Assembly (NCBI GenBank): GCA_907164885.2
Contig: OU015492.1
Coordinates: 45,722,893 to 45,786,892 of the forward strand
Direction: 5' to 3'
From: Dolomedes plantarius
Lineage: Eukaryota > Arthropoda > Arachnida > Araneae > Dolomedidae
DNA: 64,000 nt
Position 1 is the first letter of the stretch. Each line of letters begins with the position of its first letter. Below, piece by piece: positions 49,485 to 62,400 of this stretch. The translations under genes and the position numbers were made by a program. The notes under the pieces were generated by a model. The model saw only the letters and a program-made list of their open reading frames with translations, was not told the origin of the DNA and searched no databases.

Positions 49485-50391
49485 TAGATGATGTATTTGT
49501 TTTATCCCTAGGTAATCTATACCTCTAGGATAGATTTTAAGGTGATATGATTGAGTCAAAATCGATATCGGAGGAATAACCATGTAATTTAACCAACTTC
49601 AGTTGAATTTCGGTAGTCCAAACCAATTGCGACGGAATAAGTTTGAAAAACAGATAATTTCAAATAGCTGAATATCTGTTCAAAAAGGCTCAATTTTAAG
49701 CATGTGAAAGCCCAAAAAATAATTCAGGCATATCATAAATGTATAATAAAAGTACGCAGAAATTGGTGAACATTTTCTGATGAAATGTACAATTTATTTC
49801 ATGGAAAAAATGGAGGATTCAAGGTTCACTTGCAGTAAGCTGTTCAAACGACCTCTAGCATAATCTCTCTGCAAGCATTTTTAGAACCAACAATTGAAGT
49901 GAGTCACCATAGAGTCGACTCCAGCCTAAGTGTGCATTTTAAAATCTTAGCTTCATTGTGTTTTTTTCATTATTGTCGTCATTACTTTGATCTCGTCGTC
50001 GTGATCTCTGTTTGTAATATCTGAATATGAACAAGAGAAACTTAACTCATCATCTTCCAAACCGTATGTCACCAATGTGTCTGCGTCTTTCCGCTGATCC
50101 ACATTATCATTATCGTTCATCTCAAATCTAGTAATTTCCTGGAATAAATTCCCTAATCATCAAGAATAATCTGAGTTACAGTGACAACGGATTTCTGTTA
50201 AGCATCACTGAACTATAGCTCAAGCTATCAGGAACACACAGCTTCATAATGTCCTCAATAAAAATTAAAAATGGTCATTTACACGTACAAATAATAATAA
50301 AAAAAACTATTTTCAAAAGAAAATTTTAATGTTGCAGACATCCTTAAAAAAGGGAGGTTAGAGAAGAGGCTCCGTGAAAGAATTTTTTATA
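49485..50391. other. Non-coding stretch
   Basis: No gene or element recognised. Confidence 0.4.
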
Positions 50392-50554
50392 CAGTATTTT
50401 TCGGACGATAAGACGCACCTCAAATTTATGGGAGGATTTTTGGAAAAGAATATTTTGTATTTTTTTAGGTATATTTAGATATTTTCAATTTTTTACTTAA
50501 AAAAGATAGAAAAAATATAATAAATATAATAAATAATATATATATATATATATA

Positions 50555-51225
50555 CTAGGGGCTTCGCCCCTAGGCTCGCTCCTCTGTTATGGCTAATAGT
50601 GAGATACATAGCGGTGATTCTCGGGCAATGTAACAGCTTCCATCCATTTACTGTTGTCACCCTTAATGCGAAGGGCGTTTCATCACTGTTGAATTATCAG
50701 CTTTAAAATTCAATTAAAAATCGAAAATTTAAGATATAGACTTGAAATGAGGTTTATAGGAATAAGAAAGCTTTCAGCTTCCAGATGATGTAAATATTTT
50801 CTTTGTAAGATAAAAACTCGAGGAGCATCGATATTACATCCACATGGGGACGATATTTCTTGAAAAACTGTGTTTCATTTTTTGATGAAAATATTAGTCT
50901 GTTTTAAAATATTTTTAAACAAATGAGGTCTACTTTGAAAGAAGAAATGTCTAGTCTTAGATTGTAAAAATATCAAAATTCTACAATCATTTTTTGGCGA
51001 GTTATCGTAATCTAAGAGGAAAAAGTCGATATTTTCCCCACAAAACATTAAAAAAAAAAAACTTAAAGTCCGACGAAGATGAGACATGTCTTCCTTTGGT
51101 CCCCCCATTTTTTTGCATCGATTGGTATCGCTCTCGACCCCATACCCCCAGCGGTTTCGGAGGAGATTGCGTGATAAGCTTTTGACAGCGGCAGCGGGAG
51201 TTACTTTTTTTTTGGAACAGAGAGA
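50555..51225 (-). mobile_element. Helitron-like non-autonomous element, copy 2
   Basis: A 671-bp inverse copy of 29280-30009. On the minus strand it begins TCTCTCTGTTCC after an A and ends with CTAG before a T. Its last 19 bases form a hairpin (CTAGGGGC, GAA, GCCCCTAG) that runs to the terminus. Compared with copy 1 it lacks about 100 bp next to the 3' end. It is inserted in the TA-rich core of the surrounding MITE. Confidence 0.7.

Positions 51226-51229
<4 letters not shown>

Positions 51230-51281
<52 letters not shown>
51230..51281. repeat. (TA)n microsatellite
   Basis: About 25 TA units between the Helitron-like element and the MITE right arm. Confidence 0.95.
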
Positions 51282-51284
<3 letters not shown>

Positions 51285-51390
51285 AAAATATTAATTTTAT
51301 TTTAATGTTACCTTCGGACCATAAGACGCACTCCAATTTTAAGTCGATTTTTTTGTGTAAAAAGGTGTGCCTTGTGGTCCGAAAAATACG

Positions 51391-53914
51391 ATAATCGCTG
51401 ATGGAAGCTGTACTCTCACGACACGGCACTTTAAATTTTGTTTGTGAATAATGTAGATATGTTTTACGGTCAAATTGATAAAACATTATGCGTGTATGAT
51501 AAAAATATTTTCCAATTTTTAGGTGGAAATATTATTTCTTGAATGAAGAAAGTCTTTGTTTGCATATTTTGTTTTTCCTATTGTGTGTTTAAAGTTAATT
51601 TATTCTTCGGCTTTGCGTGTGTACACTGAGAGGAAGGCTGTATATCATGTCATTTTCGAATAGGCCTAAGGCTTTTTATCATAAATGTAAGCGGTTGTAA
51701 AATTTTGCTACGGGTATGTGAAAAATCTGTTGAATTATTTTGAACTCTTATCGAAAAACATTTTAAGCCCATAAAACTATTCTAGAAGACTGATTTATTA
51801 ACTGTTGAATAACTTCTGCTCAGGGATTTTGTAGTCATAAATTGTTTTCTCTTTTGAGTTTGTTAAAACTGATGCATATAACAAACAGATTTCACTGGGC
51901 GTCAAAAAAATTGTTTCACTATTTGTTTAGTTGATATCTTTTCTACTTGAAGTCTTTTGGTTATGTCATCACATCTTCTGAGTTACCTCGATCGATATAG
52001 AAACCATTTTGTTGTTGTTTATACCACTGATAAAGCTGATAAAATTGAATGCTTTCATTTTGTGAATAACCTGATTTAATGTCTTTTTTCATCCTCGTGA
52101 ATTGTGTTAACGGCCATCAAAATAACGATAAAAAGTTTGCTGCCTCAACATACTTCTGTTCTCATATCGAAGTAATGTGATTATTTTTTGTGTGTCTATC
52201 AGGGTCGTAATCAACAGACTGTATAGGAGGACGCTTAATGGTTATTTACTTTTAATGATGTTTTGTGCCATAATTGATACTATAAGGCAAGTTTATTCAC
52301 ATAAAATTAATAAACATAAGTGTAATTTTATAGCCCATCTTAAAAAATAAATAAATAAATAAATAAATAACTAGTTCCTTTTAAATAAAGCCCAATTGAA
52401 ATTCTTAAAATCTTTCAAAATATATTTGGTTGGACCTTAATGATAATGTATCGAAAGATATGAAAGGAATTTTACGCGACGCATAGCTAAATGTACTCTT
52501 AGTCTTTTTTTGATATTTTAGGGTTGTAAAATTTCTAGGATGGTAAAGTACTATATTGTGTGTAAGAGTAATGAAGTCTGCTTAGCCTTTCGTGATGCTA
52601 AAGGTTATCGTTGCACTCAAAATTCTAATATAACAATACTCAAGGCTGATTTTCAGGAAAACGTAATATTTAAAAGACATTAAAATCCTTTGAGAAACTT
52701 ACATAAACGTCTAGCAGCGAAGAGAGTAAAGTGGCACGAATACTTTTGAACTTTTTTGTCATTACGTCTTCGATTTACTTCGCAATTAACGATAAGACTA
52801 GTTATATTCCTCAATAGAGAATCCGTATATTTTTAGATTTCTCTGTATGTACGTTTTTATGAGGATTTAAAAATAATTTTGAAATGCGCCCCAATGGAAA
52901 TTCGTCTGATACATTCCTCTCTAAGCGTGTGAGGCCAACACTTTCTCTCCGCTGAGAGAAGGTGTTGGTGAGGCTGTGGGATTGTTCCCGCTAAATATGC
53001 TAGTCGTCCAGAATCAATTTCCTCCCCCACCCCCACTGGTTATCCTTTTTGTAATTTATCACGGTGTAATCCCATAATACTTACATTCAACAGACCCAGT
53101 ATGGGTGACGTGATTCAGGGGCTTTTCAGCCAGCTGTGTTATTATTCTCGAATTTTCTGAGACCATAGAATATTCTATTCTCACGAGAAAAATATCAAGT
53201 TTCTCTAAATAAAAGTGTAATTTACATAGTTTTAGTTCTTTCTATGAGTCTAATCTTACAATATTTCTCAATTTTGCATTGTTGTTAGTTCACGCATTTC
53301 CTATGAGCGACTATGACAAACGCGAAAATAAGATGTTACTGTATTTTTTAAATGTGTCACACAAGCACGCAAATAAGTTATTAAATTTCATTAACTGTTC
53401 ATTTATTCGCCCATATTTTCCGAACATTAAAATTTTGAGCTGTTTAAAGCGCGTATGGATTGTTGTAGTACCTTTTTATCGATTAGACAAATTTGGAATT
53501 TTGAGCGTTTTATCCACAGAACAAATTTTACATCTGGCACTTTTTTAAATGCAACTTTCTTTTTAAGTTTGTTCTTTGCCATCCTCATCTTTAATTTGAT
53601 TTTGCAGTTATGAAAAAGTGCAATTTGTAAAATAGGAGAAAATCAAAATATTATTTATATCTCTCGTAAATTTTATTTATATTTAAGCCACTTGTGTTAT
53701 TTATTACTTACGCCATCAATTTGTGTAATGAGCTTGACATTTTTTTAGGTGAATTTTTTACGTTGGCATGACTATGAATGACGGCATGAGTTAGGGGTGT
53801 AATGTGTATTCATCTGCATGATGTTAGGCATGAGTACCCACTGATAGAAAAATGTAATTTAGAAAAATACGAAAAATAGGAAAATTTAATCTAGTTTAAT
53901 AATTCAGTCGATGT
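51391..53914. other. Non-coding stretch
   Basis: No gene recognised. Contains an (AAAT)n run at 52346-52371, a hairpin at 52935-52968, and an 89-codon plus-strand frame (53279-53548) that resembles nothing known and has no splice or start context to support it. Confidence 0.4.
52935..52968. repeat. Short hairpin
   Basis: 15-bp arms CCAACACTTTCTCTC and GAGAGAAGGTGTTGG with one mismatch around CGCT. The stem does not extend, so it is too short for a microRNA precursor. Confidence 0.8.
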
Positions 53915-54089
53915 TCGTTATAACGACGGGGCATTGTAGCGACCGTTCTAATATAACAACCGGTTCAAAAAGTCTCAAATAGAATCCTCTTTAATCGTAT
54001 GTTGTTTTTTAATTTTCGATACAACGACCATTCGTTATAACGACCGTTTTCTTTGGGACGCAGGAGGTCGTTGTAACGAGCGTCGACTG
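53915..54089. mobile_element. pogo/Tigger-like MITE
   Basis: A 175-bp element with ends CAGTCGATGTTCGTTATAAC and CAGTCGACGCTCGTTACAAC. TA follows on the right (54090-54091); the left flank is TT. Internal TATAACGACC motifs are repeated on both strands. Confidence 0.75.
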
Positions 54090-54483
54090 TAATAGCTTAG
54101 TGGTAGTGCTATTTCGTCATTTTGCCTCTGACGAAAGATGTTTAGAATTTCTTGTCTCCTACAAAGTTCTCAACAAACTCATCATGAGTTACTGGAGTGG
54201 AGCCAGCATCAGTCATGAAATTTTTCCCGTAGGATCGTAACACTGGCGGTGACCGTTATCTAACTACTACTTAAATTTTATTTTAGAAGCGTTTTTTATC
54301 CTGTTGTTACGCATCTACAAACCTGCTTTATCACAAAATAATTAAAGAAAATCTATAAATATAAATTTCAGTGAGCAGGATTAACGCTGCTGTGTACTAA
54401 CACTAACCCTATTGGATTCGCTCACCTCAATGCTAACATATGGAAAAAAATTGTCTACTATTTACAGCTACATAAATGCTGAT

Positions 54484-54489
<6 letters not shown>

Positions 54490-54571
<82 letters not shown>
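54490..54571. repeat. (TA)n microsatellite
   Basis: About 40 TA units. Confidence 0.97.
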
Positions 54572-54575
<4 letters not shown>

Positions 54576-55433
54576 TAGCCTGAACTTTTCTGCACCTTGC
54601 AACAGGATTCTTTTTATAAATTTAGTCCGCCAAAGGAATTTAGGAACGTTTAAAACACACTATACCATATTTTCCCCCGAATAATTAAATTTAAAAATAT
54701 CATTTCCATTTTTTTAAAACGAAAAATGCCCCAAGGTGTAAAATTTCTTTCCCTATTACGGAGTACAATTAAAAAAAATTTTTCAAATTCAAGTCGGTCG
54801 AATCCAATAGGGTTAGTTAAAACACTGCAGCCTTAAATGAGAAAAACACATGAGAAAATTTCTTAACATTTACTCATGTGTAAAATGCATAAACTGCTAA
54901 TTTTTGAGTATTTTTTACTAAAATGTCTCCGTGAGATGCAGGCAAAAATTAACATTTCTTTCGGCTATTCGAAGTATAATTTGTGTCAAAGTCACTGAGC
55001 TTTTTGACGAAAGTGATAATGATTGAATATGCTATACTTGTTTAGTATTGCGTTTCAGTATCTAAAACCAAAATGTTTGAAGTATGTTAAGCTTATTAAT
55101 GATTTATTTTCTCTATTGTAACTTTGCTAGTATTTTTCGTATTACGCTTTTATTTTTTATTTATTACAAATTGACTTAGTTTTTAATAATCGAATTTTTT
55201 TTCGTATATAAAATTATCAAAAAAAGTGCTATAAATTTTATTTATCTTTTCCATTTTGTGAGAACTAGAATATTCTTTTGGCGTTTTAAACTTTTCTACT
55301 TATTTCATTTATAAATTTCGAAGCCTATTTTTTAATTTTTAATTTACCTAACGTTGAAATTTTGTGATGATTAATAAATTTTATAATTACTTCTTAATTT
55401 TAAGAAAAAAATTGTATCCAAGTTTTGACATTA
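54572..55433. other. Non-coding stretch
   Basis: No gene or element recognised between the TA tract and the Tigger derivative. Confidence 0.4.
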
Positions 55434-55764
55434 CAGTAAAAAACCTCGTTCATTCGGATAATCCAGATCAGATTTGTAGACTTTTTTTTTTTGTTATTTA
55501 TAAACGCCATACGTGTTTGAAACAGAAGACAGTGGACCAATTCTTTGTTAAGAAATGATGCGAAAAGATATATTTTTTAATGTCTTGTAAACAATACTAT
55601 GTAATATTGCTACAAAACATAGTTTTTTTTATCATAATAAACATTAAGTCTACTTAGTTAAGGATTTTATTTTGCTTATTACCCATATATCCCGGATTAA
55701 ACGAATTTTCGATTGTTCGGATTGCCTATGGTCCCAGTTAGTCTGGATAGACGAGGTTTTACTG
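55434..55764 (+). mobile_element. Tigger/pogo deletion derivative
   Basis: A 331-bp element between TA (55432-55433) and TA (55765-55766), ends CAGTAAAAAACCTCGTTCAT and CAGTAAAACCTCGTCTATCC. It keeps the last codons of a transposase: the open frame ending at 55558 reads LKQKTVDQFFVKK and a stop, a C-terminal tail typical of Tigger/Jerky-type proteins. Most of the coding region is deleted. It lies 400 bp upstream of the first coding exon of the ENTPD-like gene. Confidence 0.82.
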
Positions 55765-56180
55765 TATAATTCTATACATAACTAAAAACTTTTTGGTGTT
55801 AAAAAAGGCTTTTAAAGTTTCCAAACATTTAATATTTTTTAATGAATTATGTTGTTTTTGTCCAAGAATCGCTGTAATAACCGTTTCCTGTTTTGTTATT
55901 TTGTCAGTGAGTGTATATGTTTTCCTGTAGAAGTCCTGCGCTTGAGAAAATCGTGCTTGTAGTTTTGTTATCTTTAAAGTTTATTCATATCTATGCCCCC
56001 TTTCTATATTGATAAGAGTTAAAAAAGTTACTTTATTTAGCTTGTAGTCTTTGATGCAGTTTTACTTAAATGTTGTTTTATGTGCTCTCACGCGTTCACT
56101 AGTGGAACTACATTGTGGTTTTGTCAGATTATTTTTTACACATAAATTTGATATTAATTTCAATTATTTTGTATTTATAG

Positions 56181-56249
56181 GCTGGGAACAATTGAATCTT
56201 CGGACCGCAATCTCATTACTGTGACATTCATTTCATAATATAAATCACC
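56181..56249 (+). other. 5' UTR part of the first coding exon
   Basis: A TTTGTATTTATAG acceptor ends at 56180. 69 transcribed bases before the ATG are inferred, so at least one upstream non-coding exon and the promoter lie further left. Confidence 0.55.
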
Positions 56250-56466
56250 ATGAAGGGAGAACTCAATATCAAATGGACTGTGTACATAACTCTTGCATCA
56301 TTATTTATTTTTATATCACTTTCTAAAATGGGACCTTTTGCATCCGTCGTGAGAGAGACAGTATTTTCATCTCCTTTAGACGCACGTTCTCATAAGTATG
56401 TTGTTATGTTTGATGGAGGTAGTACTGGAACAAGGATACATGTTTTTACATTTGTCAATAATACAA
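56250..56466 (+). CDS. ENTPD5/6: ENTPD5/6-like, coding exon 1
   Basis: Codons 1-72 plus one base. The ATG at 56250 has a favourable context (ATCACCATGA). It encodes the membrane/signal segment and apyrase conserved region 1, whose Ser/Thr-Gly-Thr-Arg loop binds nucleotide phosphates. N70-N71-T72 is a possible N-glycosylation site. Donor CAA|GTAAGT, phase 1. The open frame runs on into the intron to 56537, which is not coding. Confidence 0.93.
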
Positions 56467-59400
56467 GTAAGTTGAATAACTTTTTATTTGTATTTGAAAA
56501 TAAAGAATGTTATTTTCAAATTATTATCATAATATGAAATATAGATGTATTCATGTTATCATAATACTTATCATCATGATAATATTTCAATTATTATCAT
56601 GCTAATGTAACATTTTGTGCATATTAAAAAAAAATGGGAGTTTTTTTACAATAATCTTCATGGTGTGAATTTAAATCTTTTTGAATTAAGGTTTTTATTT
56701 AATTTAGACAAAGATTTTAACATGCTTCATAATCAAGATAATGATAAAAAGTCTGCTGAAGATAGATTTAAAGAAAATTCAAACAAAAAGTGGCATTTTT
56801 AGGAACACTGTAAAGAAAATCACCATTATATGTCATGCATTTTCTGTGACATTTGTTCATTTCCTGTGTGTAATTTGTGTCCTGTTAAGGATATTTCCAG
56901 ATATCATAGTAAATTTATATGGGTACTCTTACTTGTACATGAAATATGCTGTATGTGTAAAATAAGTCTTAATTGCAAGTACACAATGAAAATATTAGAA
57001 AAATTTGAAGTCTTTAGAAAATAAAACTTTTTAATCACAGAACAATAACCAAACTGCGAATTTTCTTTCTAAAATCATACAGAGTGCTATTTTAAAAGTT
57101 TAAGAAGCCGATGAAATTCCACATAAACATATTTCCAATTTTTTAGACTTAATTTTGTACAATGTCTGGTGCAGTTGTTTCCTTATTTTGTCTATTCTAA
57201 TAATATAATTTTGTCATTTTTGTGTTCTATGTGTGTTTATCAGTGTGAGGATGAAAATCTAATTGTATGAACTATTGCTTTTAAATATTTACAATTTATC
57301 TCGATTTCTCTGCACATTTGTGTACTATTATGCAGTGTTAAAATTTTTCCAGTTTATTATCTCCTGTAGCTCAGACCATTATTGACTTTTTTTAAGATCA
57401 TTAGACATAACTAATCGAATAATTTTCATCCTTAACTGACAAAAAAGTAGTGGCATATTTTTAAATATTAAAGGCATATGTAAGTGAATTCATAATTGCT
57501 AGAGAATGGATAATAGATATCACATTTTTATCTGTTTCATAATTTTCATATATAGTATCATATCTTTTAAAACCAATTTGCTGGTCATATTTATATACAT
57601 AATTCCTTGTTTTTCCAGGTGGCCTTTTAACGTTAAAAGATGAGTATTTTGAAGAAGTGAAACCTGGTCTTTCGAATTTTGCAGAGAAACCGAGAAAAGT
57701 AATTCAAATTTTCTTTGATTTCCAACACATTTTGATCAATTTAATATAATGTTGTCCTTGTTTTCTATATTTTTATTCAATGCAGTAAATAATAAAATAG
57801 GTAAAAGAAATTTCAAATTAAAGTTGGGCGTATTCGAACATCTTCATGAGCACATGTGCACCTTCTGGCACAGGGTTGAGAACCACTGCATTATAGGGTT
57901 GTAACTTTGGGAATTTCAGGGGATTCTTAGCTTTTTTTCTCTCTTACATGCAAAACCTTTCATCATCCTGTGACTAGATTTACAGTTCATAATAAAATTC
58001 TGAAATAAACTATTTTAAAATATTTTGTTCGCATTGAAAATGCCTCTGTCTTGTGTTAAATTTTATTTTTTACCAATTTAAAGGGTTTTATAAAATTTTT
58101 GTATTTAGATTGGGTAGAAAGATTGTTTTAAGTTAAGGAGGTGTCTCTTAACTTGATTTGCATGAGATTTTAACTGTCTTAAAACATCTATAGATAAAAA
58201 TAGGACATTGAATCTTGTATTGATAACTGTTAATGTTTTTTCATTATTTATTGTAATCTTATAGCTGTCATTTGACCTGTGGGGCAGGAATTTTATTAGA
58301 AAAGCTAGTTTGCATTTTTGTTAAATTTGTTTCTTTGGTTCTGTTTAATAATTTTTCTGTGTTTTTGTAATTTTATGCTTTCTAAATTTCACTTAGTTTT
58401 TTGTATATTTTTCTTATATAATTCCAATGACTTAGGAAAATGGATAAAATTCTAAATTGCTTTGTTTCTTTCTATTGGCTAAGTTTGTTTTCAGTTTAAG
58501 CACATAATTTAAAATTAAAGGATTTTGAAAGTTTTTCAACCTTTTCTTTTTCATGTTACTACGGTTGTCATGAAATCTTATGATTTTATTTACATATATT
58601 AAAAATATTGATTCTTTATTTATCCATTCAATGTTGCCCTGTTGTTGGCTGCTTTACAGTTTTTATCACCATGAACTGCAGAAAATGATGAGGATGTTTA
58701 ATTGCTTTTCCAGTTTCAGTTGACAGTAATATTTCCTCAACAAATCGACTAATAAATTCTTGATTTATGTTATGGTTATATGTGTTTTTTAATATTTTAT
58801 TACATTCTGAGACCTTAAAAAAATATATCAATATGTGAGTAATTTTTTAAGGTTTGGACTTATTTCATATAAGAATATTTTGTATTTCATGTAATAATTG
58901 ATATTATTTTTGTTTATTTAAAAGTAAAATTTTATCTTTTCATGGCTGCAAGCAGAATTTTCTGGTAGTACAAAGCTGTGGGAACAACATTTAATAAACT
59001 TTTTATAAAAATAAGTTAAATTATTATTGACATAATTTTTAGTGAACATTTCTTACTAACAAAATTATGTGTTTAATTTTTAGGCAGCTGTTAGTGTTTC
59101 AAATTTACTAGAAAAAGCTAAATCATTAGTTCCACCTGACAGTTGGGATGAGACACCTGTGGCACTGAAAGCAACTGCTGGTCTCAGACTGTTGCCAGAA
59201 CATAAGTCTAATTCTATACTAGAAGAGGTGAAAGATTTTTTTAAAAAATGCTGTATAAAATATCATTAGATCCTTATCATTATATTTTTAATAAGTCTTC
59301 TTTTTTTTTGATTCTTTCTGATGAATTTATTTCAATTAATTTTATGAACTTTTATTTTTCTTCTCAATATGTTTTAAATGCTATGATGATAAAGTTCAGT

Positions 59401-62400
59401 ATTTTATTTCTTATATATCTTGAGAACTTTTCGTGTCTTTGGGGTATTTTTTGTATATGTGTTGATAGCTCTTATGTCAAAAATATCTGGAGAGTAAAGA
59501 AAACATGAGATAACATGAAATTTGTGATGTATTTCTAATTTTTTTATTTTCTATGAATTATGGGATTTAGAAGTACTAATTTTTATCCATAAGTATTTTA
59601 TTTTGTGTGCCCATAGGTTATAAGCTTTTTTTTCTCAAAAAACTGTAACTTCAATCCCAATAAATCTCTAGATGGTATATCTTTGTATATATTTTAATCA
59701 GACTGAAAAATTTTGAAGTACTCTTTTCTTAGGTATTTCTTCTGCCACCAGACTAAAAGCAGTATTATAAGGATAATCTCTTCTTTAATGTAATAACTGA
59801 GAATTTTTATGTTGCATCTTCAGAACAGTCATATTTAAAAAATGCAAAAATAATTTATTAAAGTGAAAAAAATCATTATTTACAAAAATTAAAGTCTGCA
59901 TTCCAATTTATTAGTCATTTCCTTCATATTTTCTCCATGAGTAAGTTGTAGGAGTTACAGTTTGTTATGTTTACATTTTAATTCCCCAAAGCTGTCAAAT
60001 TTCTTTGCACATGCTGAGTTCTAATTTTATAACTGAGTAAATTTTCTTTTTCATTCCACTGAAAGTGCTCTGCTTTGTAGTTAGGTCTTTAATGGGTAAA
60101 CTGGCTTATCATTATGTATAATTCTAGAGAATCATATCAAAATTCAAAAAGTGAAAAATTGATGACTAATTATTTTTTAGCAATTTCTTTAAAATAAATA
60201 AATCTTTAAAATCTGGTGTGAGCTTAAAAATTTGATATTTTTGCTTTTGGAAAAGTTAGATTACTACCCTATTTAACCTGGAAGGCCTTAGTTGCTATGT
60301 CTGTTCCCTTTCGGTCTATTCGAATTACTACCTTAGTAGGTTTCTTGAACATTTTAGAAAATACATATTCAATGTAAATCTGCGATTGTGGAGAACAGGG
60401 GAGCACAATTGTTTTCGCCCGGGGGCCACTTTGTGTAAGCGGAGGTTAGTGGAGGGCTGTACCGTTTAAAATTATTGCATTTATTAGTTAACTTTGCATT
60501 TCAGAAAAGGTATAAATTATATCATAAAAATCAATAAATATAAATTAAATGAAATATTGGCAGTTTTTCTGGTTGTCTTGGAGTTTTTGGCTGTCTTTGG
60601 CAGTTTTTCTGGGTGTCTTGGTAAGCTAAAAAAAAACTGTAGTGGGCTGCATGTGGCCCGCAGGCCGCACCCCTGGTATAGAAGTTATGTTTACATTTTA
60701 ATATTTGCCCACCCCTGGTATAGAAGTATTTTGTTCAAAACTAGAATTTTCATAAATTAAAGCTTATATTAAAACTTTATATTAAAACTTGATTTATACA
60801 TCAGACTTAATGATATGAATATCTGTATTTTTATGTTCATTAGAAATAATTAAATTTTGAACTTAAATAGAACACATCTTAATGATGCTGTAGCCAAAAA
60901 TGATATTTGAATGAAATTTAGTACATTCTGTGGAAATTGTTATATTTGTATGATGTCAGTTGTTATTTGGAAAGTAAATATTAGTACAAAAACTATTTTC
61001 AAATAGTAATATTAAGTCTGGAAATCTAGCATAGCTGAAAATATGAATCTTTCAGATTTCTGTATTGTTGGCTTTAGAGGGATCATGGGAAAAGCATTTT
61101 ATGGGGGAATGATCATGTTGTCAATGCCAATTCTATTTTGTTGACATGAAAACAGTTAAAATTATGTACATTTTTATTTCATTCTCAAAGTCCATTTCAA
61201 AAAGGAAAATTTTATTCATGTAACTAGGAAAATATGTTATTCAGTTGGTACCATAAACAATAAATTAAAAAATCTTGAAAAAAAAAGTGTTAGTTAGATG
61301 ACAACGAGTGTTGGTGTAGTCATTGTTAGAAAGTATAACTGTTATGTCCCAAAAAAGTATTTTCTTGCATTGTGTGCTATTGGTCCCACTTATGAATGAT
61401 GCAGCAGATTTTGTATTTTTGTCAGAATCTTCTGAAAATATGCAAGTCTTAGATGCTTTTTCGACTCGCCAAAATTGTAAATGTCACTAAGCTAAAAGTC
61501 CATGTAAATATAAAACTGCATGACATGCTTATATCTGTTGTAGATTTTATCGTGATTAAAATAAGCTCTTGAGTTGCTTAGTCATGGGAGATGAATTGAG
61601 ATCTACCTATACAAACCTGAAATAAGAGGACAAAACATATTGGGTCATTCCATGAATATTGCAGTATTTTGAATCTGGCTGAAATGAATGACGCAGTTTT
61701 GTGTCATCGTGGCAGATAGTCTGGAGGTGTGTTTACTGCTGTATAGTTATGTTGTTTTCTTAGTATCAGAGTAAGATTTGTGCAGTGCAGATGTGAGTTT
61801 GACAAAATTATCAACCCATTATCATGAATGAATCGGAACTTCATATAAGACTTGCTTTGGGAGTTTTGTCAAGGCCTCAGTGCAACATTAGTATCAAACA
61901 AACTGATCAAGATTTATGGTTTAGACACTATAAGCATGAGAAATGCTCCAAAAACTGAGGCAGTTTCAATGGGAAGTTATGACACACCATCCATATTCTC
62001 CTGATCTAGCACCTTCAGACTACCATCTTTTTTGGAGTCTCCATAACCATATTAACAGGAAAGGGTTTTTTACAGAAGATGATGTCCGAAGAGAATTAGA
62101 TTCATGCAATCTAATAAGATAAAACTCTTTAGTTTGAAACCTAAAGATTTTTATCACCAGGGAATCCAAAATTTAAAATTAAGATGGGAAGAAGCAGTAA
62201 GTTTCGAAAAGATTACGGTGACCACGGCTCTCGTCTATACGTCCTATCGAACTACTGACCGGTAACTACATAGCAAAAGCTGTGTAAGCCAGTGGCGTAG
62301 CGTGGGGTGGGCAAGGGGGTCTATCATGCCCCGGGCGCCACTCGAACAGGGGCGCCAAATGGTCCTTTTCACTAATTCTATATACTATATTACTATATGT

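Larger units (their letters stand above)
50392..51390. mobile_element. CCGTATTTTTCGG-type MITE split by a Helitron-like element
   Basis: Second copy of the 42719-42995 family. The left part (50392-50554) and right part (51226-51390) align with it on either side of the inserted 50555-51225. Ends CAGTATTTTTCGGACGATAA and CGTATTTTTCGGACCAC. The TA-rich centre expanded into (TA)n on both sides of the insertion. Confidence 0.82.

Noticed and set aside
52935..52968. MicroRNA precursor
   Set aside because: The stem is about 15 bp and does not extend to the 30 or so pairs a precursor needs.
53279..53548. 89-codon frame
   Set aside because: Unrecognised, AT-driven composition, no supporting signals.
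57840..57889. Complete hAT MITE in the ENTPD intron
   Set aside because: Only one end is recognisable; no partner end or TSD found, so it is kept as a note in the intron entry.
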